5,795 nt of DNA from DUZB01 sp964407525 (GCA_964407525.1 CAYOWC010000305.1:1-5795), one strand, 5' to 3'; counted from the first letter of the stretch, positions 1-5,795 are shown. Translations and numbers: made by a program. The notes: generated by a model not told the origin, from the sequence alone.

Positions 1-48
1 GGTAAGCGAGCCTGCGAGACTCCGGGTAAGCGAGCCTGCGAGACTCCG
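1..48. repeat. Two perfect tandem copies of a 24-bp unit
   Basis: Positions 1-24 and 25-48 are identical, each starting GGTAAGCGAG and ending GACTCCG. The array stops after the second copy (position 50 departs from the unit) and may continue beyond the left edge. The unit length is a multiple of three, but no start codon or supported reading frame runs through it and it lies about 190 bp downstream of leuS, so I read it as an intergenic repeat. The family and its copy number in the genome cannot be judged from this window. Confidence 0.9.
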
Positions 49-67
49 GATGCGTCTGAAAATCTGG

Positions 68-88
68 ATTCCGGGTCAAGCCCGGAAT
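68..88. repeat. Short GC-rich palindrome, probably a dispersed intergenic repeat
   Basis: ATTCCGGG (68-75) and CCCGGAAT (81-88) form a perfect 8-bp stem around the 5-nt loop TCAAG, and GACG follows. Elements of the form GGATTCC...GGAATGACG are a common class of scattered palindromes between proteobacterial genes; that is general knowledge, and copy number here is unknown. On the minus strand, downstream of leuS, the hairpin could act in transcript 3' end formation or stability, but no U-tract follows it directly, so it is not a standard intrinsic terminator. Confidence 0.7.
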
Positions 89-195
89 GACGTTAAGCGC
101 TTTTCACCCAAGAATCACGCTAATCAGCGATGAGCCAAAAAATTAAGTCCAAACATTGGAAACCGTCATATAAATAAATATTTGAGATCTTTAAA

Positions 196-224
196 CTAAC
201 GGGCTAACCGCTAACGGCTAATTG
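196..224. repeat. Four degenerate 7-bp CTAA units just downstream of leuS
   Basis: CTAACGG (196-202), a single extra G, CTAACCG (204-210), CTAACGG (211-217) and CTAATTG (218-224) form a short imperfect tandem array. It begins 13 bp beyond the leuS stop codon in the direction of leuS transcription. The units are direct repeats, so they do not fold into an obvious hairpin. No function is recognised. Confidence 0.6.
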
Positions 225-237
225 CTGCTCCTATGCG

Positions 238-2814
238 CTACAAGACAATATTGACCAGTTTTTTCTGAACCACAATAACCTTCCGGATCGGCTTTTCCTG
301 AACAAAATGGCAAATTCTTTCATTTGCCAGGGCGGCGGCTTCAATTTCCTTTTCGTCGAAAGAAGCAGGCACTTCGATTTTACTCCGGACCTTTCCGTTT
401 ATCTGCAATACCACCAGTCTGGTCTCCGCTTTCAACGCCTGTTCATCATAGACCGGCCACGGAATATCGAGAAGAAGGCCTTCATTTCCAAGCCTCTTCC
501 ACAGCTCTTCGGTGATGTGGGGAACAACGGGGGAGAGCAGGACAATAGCCGTTTCCACCGCTTTTCTGACCACGGCCCATGCCGGATCCTCTTTTTGTAC
601 TTTCTCATTCAGGAATTTGTAGGTCTCGTTAACGAGTTCCATCACAGCGGAAATTCCCGTATTGAAGTGGAAACGTTTGTCAATATCCTCGGTCACCTTT
701 TTGATTGTTGCATGGGTCTTTCTGTGCAAGGATTCCAGAGGACCTGTAAGCCCTTCTCTGCCTGAAAAAGGTTTCGCCTGAAGAATGGACTCCAGGTTGT
801 CGTCCACAAGCCTCCAGATCCGGCTGAGAAACCTGGATGAGCCGTCAACGCCACGATCATTCCATTCAAGATCTCTATCGGGAGGTGAGGCAAACAGGCA
901 GAACATGCGTACAGTGTCTGCTCCGTACCCATCGATGAGTTCCTGCGGGTCTACGACATTTTTCTTGGATTTGGACATCTTTACGGTGTTGCCCTCAACA
1001 ATCTCCTTAAGGCATTTGACGCAACGACCGTCTTCCACTTCATATGGAAAGAGGTACCCATGTTCAGGGCATTCCTGGGTTTCCTTGCAGACCATGCCCT
1101 GTGTCAGCAGGTTGGTAAAGGGTTCCGAAATCTTCAAATGTCCAAAATCCCTTAGAACTCTCGTGTAAAAACGTGAATAGAGAAGATGCAGAATGGCGTG
1201 CTCAATTCCACCGATATATTGATCCACCGGCATCCAGTAGTCGACCTGTTCGGGGTCAAGGGGACCATCGGTATAATCGGGACAGGTGTACCGGTCAAAA
1301 TACCAGGAAGACTCAACGAACGTATCCATAGTATCTGTTTCCCGTCTCGCCTTGCTATGACATTCAGGGCAGGTGGTTTCATAAAAATCGGGATCAAATG
1401 GAAGAGGAGAACCACCATTTGGCCTCATATCCAGATCGAGCGGCAGTGTAACGGGGAGATCCTTTTCGGGAACGGGGACCGTACCACATTTGTCACAATA
1501 GATAATGGGGATTGGAGCCCCCCAGTATCGTTGCCGCGATATGCCCCAGTCCCTGATTCGATAATTGATGGTTTTGTGTCCCATCCCTTTCGATTCCAGA
1601 TAGTCGGCAATACTATCCTGTGCAGCCAGGTTCGGTTGCCCGTCAAATGGACCGGAATTTACAAGAATTCCTTCGTCCACGTAGGCTTCCGTCATGGAGT
1701 CTTCATGAATTTCCCGGTCCCGGGGTGTGATTACCACCTTGAGTTTCAAGTTGTATTTTTTTGCAAACTCGAAGTCCCTCTGGTCATGGGTGGGAACAGC
1801 CATGATGGCTCCAGTCCCATAATGAAAGAGCACAAAATTAGCCACAAAAATGGGGATTTCTTCCCCTGTCAGGGGATTTACACAGTATCTTCCTGTGAAG
1901 ACACCCTCTTTGGCGGTGAGATCGGCGGTACGGACAAATTGTTCCATTTTCAACGTGCGTTCAACGAACGAAAGGACTTCCTCTTCCTGAGGAAGACCGG
2001 CGATCATTTCTCGAACAAGTGGATGCTCGGGAGCAAAACACATAAAGGTAGCGCCGAAAACCGTATCCTGTCGCGTGGTGAAAACTTCTATCACCTTATC
2101 TGATCCCACCAGAGGAAACCGTATTACTGCTCCATGGCTCTTCCCGATCCAATTTCTCTGCATGGTCAGGACTCTTTCCGGCCATCCGGAAAGCTTATCA
2201 CTGAACTCGAGGATTTCCTCTGCGTAATCGGTAATCTTGAGAAACCAGCTATCCATTTCCCTGATACTGACTTCATCATTCGTATGGCGCCAGCAGCATC
2301 CTTCTTCCACCTGTTCATTGGCAAGCACGGTCTGGCATTTTTCACACCAGTTCACCGGGGTTTTTTTTCTATAGGCCAGTCCGCTCTCATACATCTTGAG
2401 AAAGACAAGCTGTTCCCACCTGTAATAGTCCGGATCACAGGTAGCAATTTCCCGATCCCAGTCATAGCTGAAACCCATCCGTTTCAGTTGGGTTTTCATC
2501 GCCTGAATATTGTCCTTGGTCCAGGTTGCAGGATGAATATTATTCTCGATGGCGGCATTTTCAGCCGGCATTCCGAAAGCGTCCCATCCCATGGGATGCA
2601 GCACATTTTTACCACACATGCGTTTATAGCGGGCAACCACATCGCCGATGGTATAGTTTCGCACGTGGCCCATGTGGATCTTGCCCGAAGGATAGGGGAA
2701 CATCTCCAAAAGATAATACTTTTCTTTAGAAGTATCCTTCATCACCTTGAAACTATTATTAGTATCCCAATACTCCTGCCATTTCGGCTCAATTTCATGA
2801 GGGTTGTATTTCAT
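238..2814 (-). CDS. leuS: Leucyl-tRNA synthetase
   Basis: Class Ia aminoacyl-tRNA synthetase that activates leucine with ATP and charges tRNA-Leu in the cytoplasm. The 858-residue length is that of the usual bacterial LeuRS. Visible in order: the HIGH-type motif HMGH at residues 47-50; a zinc ribbon with C157, C160, C174 and probably H177; the CP1 editing domain with TTRQDT at 246-251 and GTGAIMAVPTHDQRD at 333-347, including D344, which matches the conserved editing aspartate; RDWGISRQRYWG at 421-432; Cys pairs at 440/443 and 482/485; a Cys/His-rich insert (C576, C582, H585, C598, C601); and KMSKS at 612-616. The anticodon-binding and C-terminal domains follow. The editing motif has Gln249 where E. 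coli has Pro. The ATG shares four bases (ATGA) with the nusB stop, which implies translational coupling; the local Shine-Dalgarno (GGAAAAG) is weak. The stop is TAG. Confidence 0.99.
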   Translation of the reverse strand: MKYNPHEIEPKWQEYWDTNNSFKVMKDTSKEKYYLLEMFPYPSGKIHMGHVRNYTIGDVVARYKRMCGKNVLHPMGWDAFGMPAENAAIENNIHPATWTKDNIQAMKTQLKRMGFSYDWDREIATCDPDYYRWEQLVFLKMYESGLAYRKKTPVNWCEKCQTVLANEQVEEGCCWRHTNDEVSIREMDSWFLKITDYAEEILEFSDKLSGWPERVLTMQRNWIGKSHGAVIRFPLVGSDKVIEVFTTRQDTVFGATFMCFAPEHPLVREMIAGLPQEEEVLSFVERTLKMEQFVRTADLTAKEGVFTGRYCVNPLTGEEIPIFVANFVLFHYGTGAIMAVPTHDQRDFEFAKKYNLKLKVVITPRDREIHEDSMTEAYVDEGILVNSGPFDGQPNLAAQDSIADYLESKGMGHKTINYRIRDWGISRQRYWGAPIPIIYCDKCGTVPVPEKDLPVTLPLDLDMRPNGGSPLPFDPDFYETTCPECHSKARRETDTMDTFVESSWYFDRYTCPDYTDGPLDPEQVDYWMPVDQYIGGIEHAILHLLYSRFYTRVLRDFGHLKISEPFTNLLTQGMVCKETQECPEHGYLFPYEVEDGRCVKCLKEIVEGNTVKMSKSKKNVVDPQELIDGYGADTVRMFCLFASPPDRDLEWNDRGVDGSSRFLSRIWRLVDDNLESILQAKPFSGREGLTGPLESLHRKTHATIKKVTEDIDKRFHFNTGISAVMELVNETYKFLNEKVQKEDPAWAVVRKAVETAIVLLSPVVPHITEELWKRLGNEGLLLDIPWPVYDEQALKAETRLVVLQINGKVRSKIEVPASFDEKEIEAAALANERICHFVQEKPIRKVIVVQKKLVNIVL

Positions 2815-3227
2815 ATTTTCTTTTCCATAATAGAGGCATAGATGCTGTCGAGGACTCCGTTTACATATTTTCCGGACTCCTCAGTGCCGAACTTTTTGCC
2901 GACCTCCACAGCTTCGTCAAGGGATACCTTGGGTGGGATATCTTCCATGAAGAGCATTTCATAAGTGGCTAATCTGAGGATGGTCTTGTCCACATGGGCC
3001 ATCCTTTCCATTCGCCAGTTCTTTGATGCTTTGGAGATAAACTCGTCCAGCACCTTTTTCTCTGAGCATATACCCAATACCAGCAGCCTGGCAAATGCCC
3101 TAACGGATTCCTTTGATTCAAAATTTCCGCAAATCAGCTCAAATGCTTCCGAAGGGTCGTCTGGATTAAATTCCAGATGAAAGAGCACTTGTACTGCGAG
3201 TTCGCGGGCACGCCTTCTGTCGCCCAT
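2811..3227 (-). CDS. nusB: Transcription antitermination factor NusB
   Basis: Small all-helical RNA-binding protein. In the family, NusB pairs with NusE (ribosomal protein S10) to bind boxA RNA and load the antitermination complex on rRNA operons. The 138-residue length is typical. The Arg-rich N-terminus (RRRARELAVQVLF, residues 4-16), the segment MERMAHVDKTILRLATYEML (73-92), PPKVSLDEAVEVGKKFG (98-114) and the C-terminal signature YVNGVLDSI (121-129) are all classic NusB. The ATG is 14 bp after the ribH stop with only a weak upstream purine stretch, so translation probably continues from ribH. Its TGA stop overlaps the leuS start. Placement between the riboflavin genes and leuS is conserved in relatives as far as I know. 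Confidence 0.97.
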   Translation of the reverse strand: MGDRRRARELAVQVLFHLEFNPDDPSEAFELICGNFESKESVRAFARLLVLGICSEKKVLDEFISKASKNWRMERMAHVDKTILRLATYEMLFMEDIPPKVSLDEAVEVGKKFGTEESGKYVNGVLDSIYASIMEKKI

Positions 3228-3241
3228 TTCTATTCGCTATC

Positions 3242-3724
3242 TCAAGACTTCGAACGATCAATTTCTTTGAAAAGATTGGCCATTTCAATGGCTGCCATAG
3301 CCGATTCAAACCCCTTGTTCCCTGCCTTGGAACCAGCTCTTTCAATAGCCTGTTCCAGAGTGTCCGTTGTCAATACGCCAAAGGTTACAGGCACATTGCT
3401 TTCAAGAGCAACCGAGGCAATTCCTTTGGATACTTCGGATGCCACATAATCATAATGGCCCGTAGCGCCTCTGATGACTGCCCCAAGACAGATGATTGCA
3501 TCATACTGTTCGCCGCTTTGAAGAAGTTTTTTGGCGGCAAGAGGAATCTCAAAAGCGCCGGGGACCCGTACTACAACAATCTGCTCCTCTGAGCCCCCGT
3601 GGCGTACAACGGCATCTATGGCGCCGTCAAGAAGTCTGGCGCCTATAAAATCGTTGAAGCGGCCTACGATAATTGCAAACCGCAGTCCTTCGGCTGACAG
3701 GTTACCTTCCACTACTTTAGGCAT
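3242..3724 (-). CDS. ribH: 6,7-dimethyl-8-ribityllumazine synthase
   Basis: Penultimate step of riboflavin synthesis: condenses 5-amino-6-ribitylaminouracil with 3,4-dihydroxy-2-butanone 4-phosphate to lumazine. The 160 residues match the family. Substrate-binding and active-site features are all present: GRFND with F23, VPGAFEIP (54-61), GAVIRGATGHYDYV (81-94) with H90 equivalent to the B. subtilis general base His88, FGVLTTDTLEQA (115-126), and ERAGSKAGNKG (128-138) with R129 equivalent to the phosphate-binding Arg127. The start is set by the ATG at 3724, which begins MPKVVEG and has the strong Shine-Dalgarno GGGGGAG five bases upstream. The reading frame happens to stay open upstream into the run of N, but this is chance; it is not fused to ribBA. 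It ends with TGA 14 bp before nusB. Some nomenclatures call this gene ribE. Confidence 0.98.
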   Translation of the reverse strand: MPKVVEGNLSAEGLRFAIIVGRFNDFIGARLLDGAIDAVVRHGGSEEQIVVVRVPGAFEIPLAAKKLLQSGEQYDAIICLGAVIRGATGHYDYVASEVSKGIASVALESNVPVTFGVLTTDTLEQAIERAGSKAGNKGFESAMAAIEMANLFKEIDRSKS

Positions 3725-3729
3725 ATGTG

Positions 3730-3736
3730 CTCCCCC
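3730..3736 (-). promoter_or_regulatory. Strong ribosome binding site of ribH
   Basis: The minus strand reads AAAAAGGGGGAGCACAT before the ribH ATG. The purine core GGGGGAG lies five bases from the start. It shows that ribH is initiated independently and settles its start codon, even though the frame is open further upstream into the gap. Confidence 0.8.
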
Positions 3737-3741
3737 TTTTT

Positions 3742-3841
3742 NNNNNNNNNNNNNNNNNNNNNNNNNNNNNNNNNNNNNNNNNNNNNNNNNNNNNNNNNNN
3801 NNNNNNNNNNNNNNNNNNNNNNNNNNNNNNNNNNNNNNNNN
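3742..3841. other. Assembly gap of 100 N
   Basis: Exactly 100 unknown bases, the conventional size for a gap of unknown length, so the real distance may be shorter or longer. It covers the last codons and stop of ribBA and part of the ribBA-ribH junction. Coordinates to its right are therefore nominal relative to those on its left. Confidence 0.99.
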
Positions 3842-5035
3842 CTTCAGAAGATGGCCCAGCTTCTGACATTTCGTTGAAAGATATTTGATATTCTCAGGCC
3901 TTGGAACACATTCGATGGGAACGCGTCCCGCCACTGTGAGGCCATAACCTTCCAAGCCTTTGATTTTTTTTGGGTTATTGGTAATCAGGTTCATTTTTTT
4001 TATCCCAAGGGACGCCAGAATCTGGGCGCCAACGCCATAGTCTCTCAAATCGGCGGCAAAACCGAGTTCTTCGTTGGCTTCCACCGTATCGAAACCTTTG
4101 TCCTGAAGGGCATACGCCTTCAGTTTGTTTGCCAGGCCGATTCCCCTTCCCTCCTGCTGCAGATAAAGGATCACTCCGAGCCCTTCTTCCTGAACCATTC
4201 CCATGGCCTTGGCAAGTTGTTCTCCGCAGTCACAACGGAGGGAAGAAAATACGTCCCCGGTCAAACAACCGGAATGGACTCGTACCAGAATCTCTTTTTC
4301 GGGATCAATCTCTCCCTTAACCAATGCCAGGTGTTCATATGTATCTATATCATTTATAAAGGCGATGGCCTTAAATTCGCCAAACGGCGTCGGTAGAACC
4401 GTCTCCGCGGCAGGGTGTACAAATGATTCGGTCCTCATCCTGTAAGATATGATATCGGCGACGGTGGCAATTTTGAGATCGTGTTTTTCAGCAAATTTTT
4501 CCAGATCAGGCAGGCGAGCCATGGTCCCATCATCTTTCATAATCTCACAGATCACGCCTGCCGGTTTAAACCCCGCAAGTCTTGCAAGGTCAACAGACCC
4601 TTCGGTCTGTCCCGCTCTGAACAGGACCCCTCCCCTTCGTGCCCGCAGAGGAAAAACATGGCCCGGTTGAACCAGGTCTTCAGGTTTTGCATCGTCCGCG
4701 ACAGCCGTCAAAATTGTATGCGCCCTGTCGGCTGCTGAAACACCGGTTGTAACTCCATGAGCAGCCGAAACGGATACGGTAAAGGCTGTTTGAAATGAAG
4801 ACCTGTTGTCCGTAACCATCTGGGCCAGTTGAAGTTTTTTCACCATAGTTGGCTCCAGAGCAAGGCATACGAGCCCCCGCCCATACTTGGCCATGAAGTT
4901 GATCGTTTCAGGAGTGACCATTTCCGCAGCAATAGTCAGATCTCCTTCGTTGTTCCTGTCTTCATCATCGACAAGAATTATCATCTTTCCATTTTTCAGA
5001 TCTTCTATAGCTTCATCAATTGTTGCAATAGGCAT
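3842..5035 (-). CDS. ribBA: Bifunctional DHBP synthase / GTP cyclohydrolase II, 3' end in gap
   Basis: Makes both riboflavin precursors: ribulose 5-phosphate to 3,4-dihydroxy-2-butanone 4-phosphate plus formate (N-terminal half), and GTP to the 2,5-diaminopyrimidinone phosphate (C-terminal half). 398 residues are visible. RibB part (about 1-205): DDEDRNNEGD (23-32), GVTTGVSAADR (94-104), GHVFPL with H126, GQTEGSVDLARLAG (142-155) and CEIMKDDGTMAR with E164. RibA part (about 210-398): zinc cysteines C257, C268 and C270 in CLTGDVFSSLRCDCG, QQEGRGIGL (293-301), DLRDYGVGA with R331, and TNNPKK (352-357). The sequence reaches KLGHLLK, which aligns with the last residues of E. coli RibA, so only a few codons are probably lost in the gap. 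Oddity: N28 and Q143 replace the E. coli RibB metal ligands Glu38 and His153. I chose ATG 5035 (MPIATIDEAI), one base after the ribE stop; an ATG at 5053, overlapping ribE, is the alternative. Neither has a clear Shine-Dalgarno. Confidence 0.96.
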
Positions 5036-5036
5036 A

Positions 5037-5699
5037 TTATTTACCAAATCCATTTTTTAAGAGGGTATCCATATCAATTCCCGAAGAACCATTTTCGGGT
5101 CGTTCCGGTCCCCTGTCAGTTAAAAATTTCTCCACATATTTTCCAATCAGATCCGTTTCTATATTCACCTGATCCCCTCGTTTTCTATCCAGAAGGGTGG
5201 TTGCTTTTCCAGTTTCGGGAATGATGTTTACCTCAAAAAAATGTTTTCCACAAGCATTAATCGTAAGGCTGATGCCGTCGATTGTAATGGAACCTTTCTC
5301 AATGGTGTACCGGGAAATTGTTTCGGATACTTCGATCTTATAAAACCACGATCCGTGCCGCATTTCCTTTTCCGCAACAGTGCCAATTCCGTCCACATGC
5401 CCTGACACCAGATGCCCTGCCAGGCGATCAGAAAGTCGTAGTGCCCGCTCAAGGTTTACCGGACTACCCGTCTTTAGTGAACCGATGGTGGTTCTGGTAA
5501 CGGATTCCGCTGAAACATCCACACTCAAGGCGCCATTTTTGACCTCCGTGACGGTAAGGCATACGCCACTGACCGCAACGCTGTCTCCTGTTTTACATTC
5601 GCCGATCCATTCGGGAGTCATAATAGTCAGAACCATGTCCCCCCCGACACGTCGTATATTCCTTATCTTTCCAATCCCCTCAATGAGACCTGTGAACAT
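5037..5699 (-). CDS. ribE: Riboflavin synthase, alpha chain
   Basis: Final step of the pathway: dismutation of two 6,7-dimethyl-8-ribityllumazine molecules to riboflavin and the pyrimidine precursor, usually by a homotrimer. The 220 residues show the internally duplicated lumazine-binding barrel. The N-lobe begins MFTGLIEGIG and carries GDSVAVSGVCLTV (38-50). The C-lobe begins HLVSGHVDGIG (96-106) and carries KGSITIDGISLTI (135-147). NIETDLIGKYV (179-189) and the family's C-terminal tail DMDTLLKNGF (209-218) follow. S40, C47, H101 and D183 match residues implicated in catalysis or binding in E. coli (S41, C48, H102, D185). ATG 5699 is chosen because MFTGLIE is the invariant family start and GAGGA lies nine bases upstream; an in-frame TTG at 5705 is too close to that site. 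The TAA stop is one base before the preferred ribBA ATG, so the two genes are probably coupled. Called ribC in some organisms. Confidence 0.97.
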   Translation of the reverse strand: MFTGLIEGIGKIRNIRRVGGDMVLTIMTPEWIGECKTGDSVAVSGVCLTVTEVKNGALSVDVSAESVTRTTIGSLKTGSPVNLERALRLSDRLAGHLVSGHVDGIGTVAEKEMRHGSWFYKIEVSETISRYTIEKGSITIDGISLTINACGKHFFEVNIIPETGKATTLLDRKRGDQVNIETDLIGKYVEKFLTDRGPERPENGSSGIDMDTLLKNGFGK

Positions 5700-5708
5700 G
5701 TGCAAATA

Positions 5709-5713
5709 TCCTC
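5709..5713 (-). promoter_or_regulatory. Ribosome binding site of ribE
   Basis: GAGGA on the minus strand, nine bases before ATG 5699. It supports that ATG over the in-frame TTG at 5705, which would be only three bases away. I could not identify a convincing -35/-10 pair in the roughly 80 bases upstream. Confidence 0.65.
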
Positions 5714-5737
5714 ATGTGAAACTTCAGTTGGGTTGAA

Positions 5738-5761
5738 CCGCAAGGCGCGAAGGCCGCAAAG
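5738..5761. repeat. Three imperfect 8-bp units upstream of ribE
   Basis: CCGCAAGG (5738-5745), CGCGAAGG (5746-5753) and CCGCAAAG (5754-5761) form an imperfect tandem array. On the minus strand it reads as CTTTGCGG / CCTTCGCG / CCTTGCGG. Strings of this CTTTGCG type are, from general knowledge, frequent between genes in several bacterial phyla including Desulfobacterota. The array abuts an inverted repeat on its right. No function is recognised. Confidence 0.6.
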
Positions 5762-5763
5762 CC

Positions 5764-5794
5764 TTTTTCGAATCGGAACGGACGATTCGAAAAA
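5764..5794. repeat. Perfect inverted repeat with 12-bp stem
   Basis: TTTTTCGAATCG (5764-5775) and CGATTCGAAAAA (5783-5794) are exact reverse complements around the 7-nt loop GAACGGA. The bases flanking the stem do not pair (C5763, A5795), so the stem is complete. The T/A tracts are inside the stem: on the minus strand the hairpin is followed by GGCTTTGCGG, not by a U-tract, so it does not look like an intrinsic terminator for a gene to the right. A repeat end, a protein-binding palindrome or an mRNA hairpin in the ribE leader are all possible. Confidence 0.75.
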
Positions 5795-5795
5795 A

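Noticed and set aside
118..129. CGCT-AATC-AGCG inverted repeat
   Set aside because: A 4-bp stem is expected by chance.
137..160. Possible intrinsic terminator for leuS on the minus strand (TCCAA/TTGGA stem followed after four bases by six T)
   Set aside because: The stem is only 5 bp and AT-rich, and the T-run is displaced by CTTAA, so it is too weak to annotate.
1186..2103. Long open frame on the plus strand opposite leuS
   Set aside because: It lies fully inside leuS, has no recognisable domain and reads as low-meaning antisense of a well-conserved synthetase. The same applies to the open frame at 2134-2841.
5036..5053. ATG at 5053 as ribBA start
   Set aside because: It adds six residues (MDLVNN) not expected in the family, overlaps ribE by 17 bases and has no Shine-Dalgarno. 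It is kept as a possible alternative only.
5700..5705. TTG start for ribE two codons upstream of the ATG
   Set aside because: MFTGLIE is the standard family N-terminus, and the GAGGA site is correctly spaced for the ATG and too close to the TTG.
5700..5795. FMN riboswitch (RFN element) upstream of ribE
   Set aside because: None of the conserved RFN strings is visible in the 96 bases available, and the region is too short for the full element. It could still lie further right, upstream of a possible ribD.

Overview
This window is a bacterial chromosomal segment with five genes, all on the minus strand. In transcription order they are ribE (riboflavin synthase), ribBA (bifunctional DHBP synthase / GTP cyclohydrolase II), ribH (lumazine synthase), nusB (antitermination factor) and leuS (leucyl-tRNA synthetase). 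I see no credible gene on the plus strand, no RNA gene, no insertion sequence and no CRISPR array. The order rib genes - nusB - leuS is, from general knowledge, characteristic of Desulfobacterota (former Deltaproteobacteria). The moderate GC and the protein wording (for example the MPIA...-type RibBA start) fit that assignment, but the phylum call is an inference. A run of exactly 100 N suggests a scaffolded draft or metagenome assembly.

Layout, left to right. Positions 1-237 are non-coding and lie downstream of leuS. They hold two perfect 24-bp tandem copies, a short GC-rich palindrome of dispersed-repeat type, and a run of CTAA-based 7-bp units next to the leuS stop. Then come leuS (238-2814), nusB (2811-3227, sharing ATGA with leuS) and ribH (3242-3724, preceded by a strong Shine-Dalgarno). 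A 100-N gap (3742-3841) follows; it hides the extreme C-terminus of ribBA and part of the ribBA-ribH junction. Next are ribBA (3842-5035, last codons in the gap) and ribE (5037-5699). Positions 5700-5795 are the leader of ribE, with a good Shine-Dalgarno, three imperfect 8-bp units and a 12-bp-stem inverted repeat at the window edge.

How the genes work together. RibBA supplies both precursors of riboflavin: the pyrimidine made from GTP, and 3,4-dihydroxy-2-butanone 4-phosphate made from ribulose 5-phosphate. RibH condenses the butanone phosphate with the reduced, dephosphorylated pyrimidine to lumazine, and RibE dismutates two lumazines to riboflavin. The deaminase/reductase RibD is not in the window and could lie upstream of ribE (to the right). 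NusB and LeuS are housekeeping transcription and translation functions that ride in the same tight cluster.

The most interesting point is in RibBA. Its DHBP synthase half carries Asn and Gln at the two positions that are the metal ligands Glu38 and His153 in E. coli RibB, while the other catalytic residues are kept. I see no clearly new system here; the rest is a normal housekeeping cluster bordered by small repeats.
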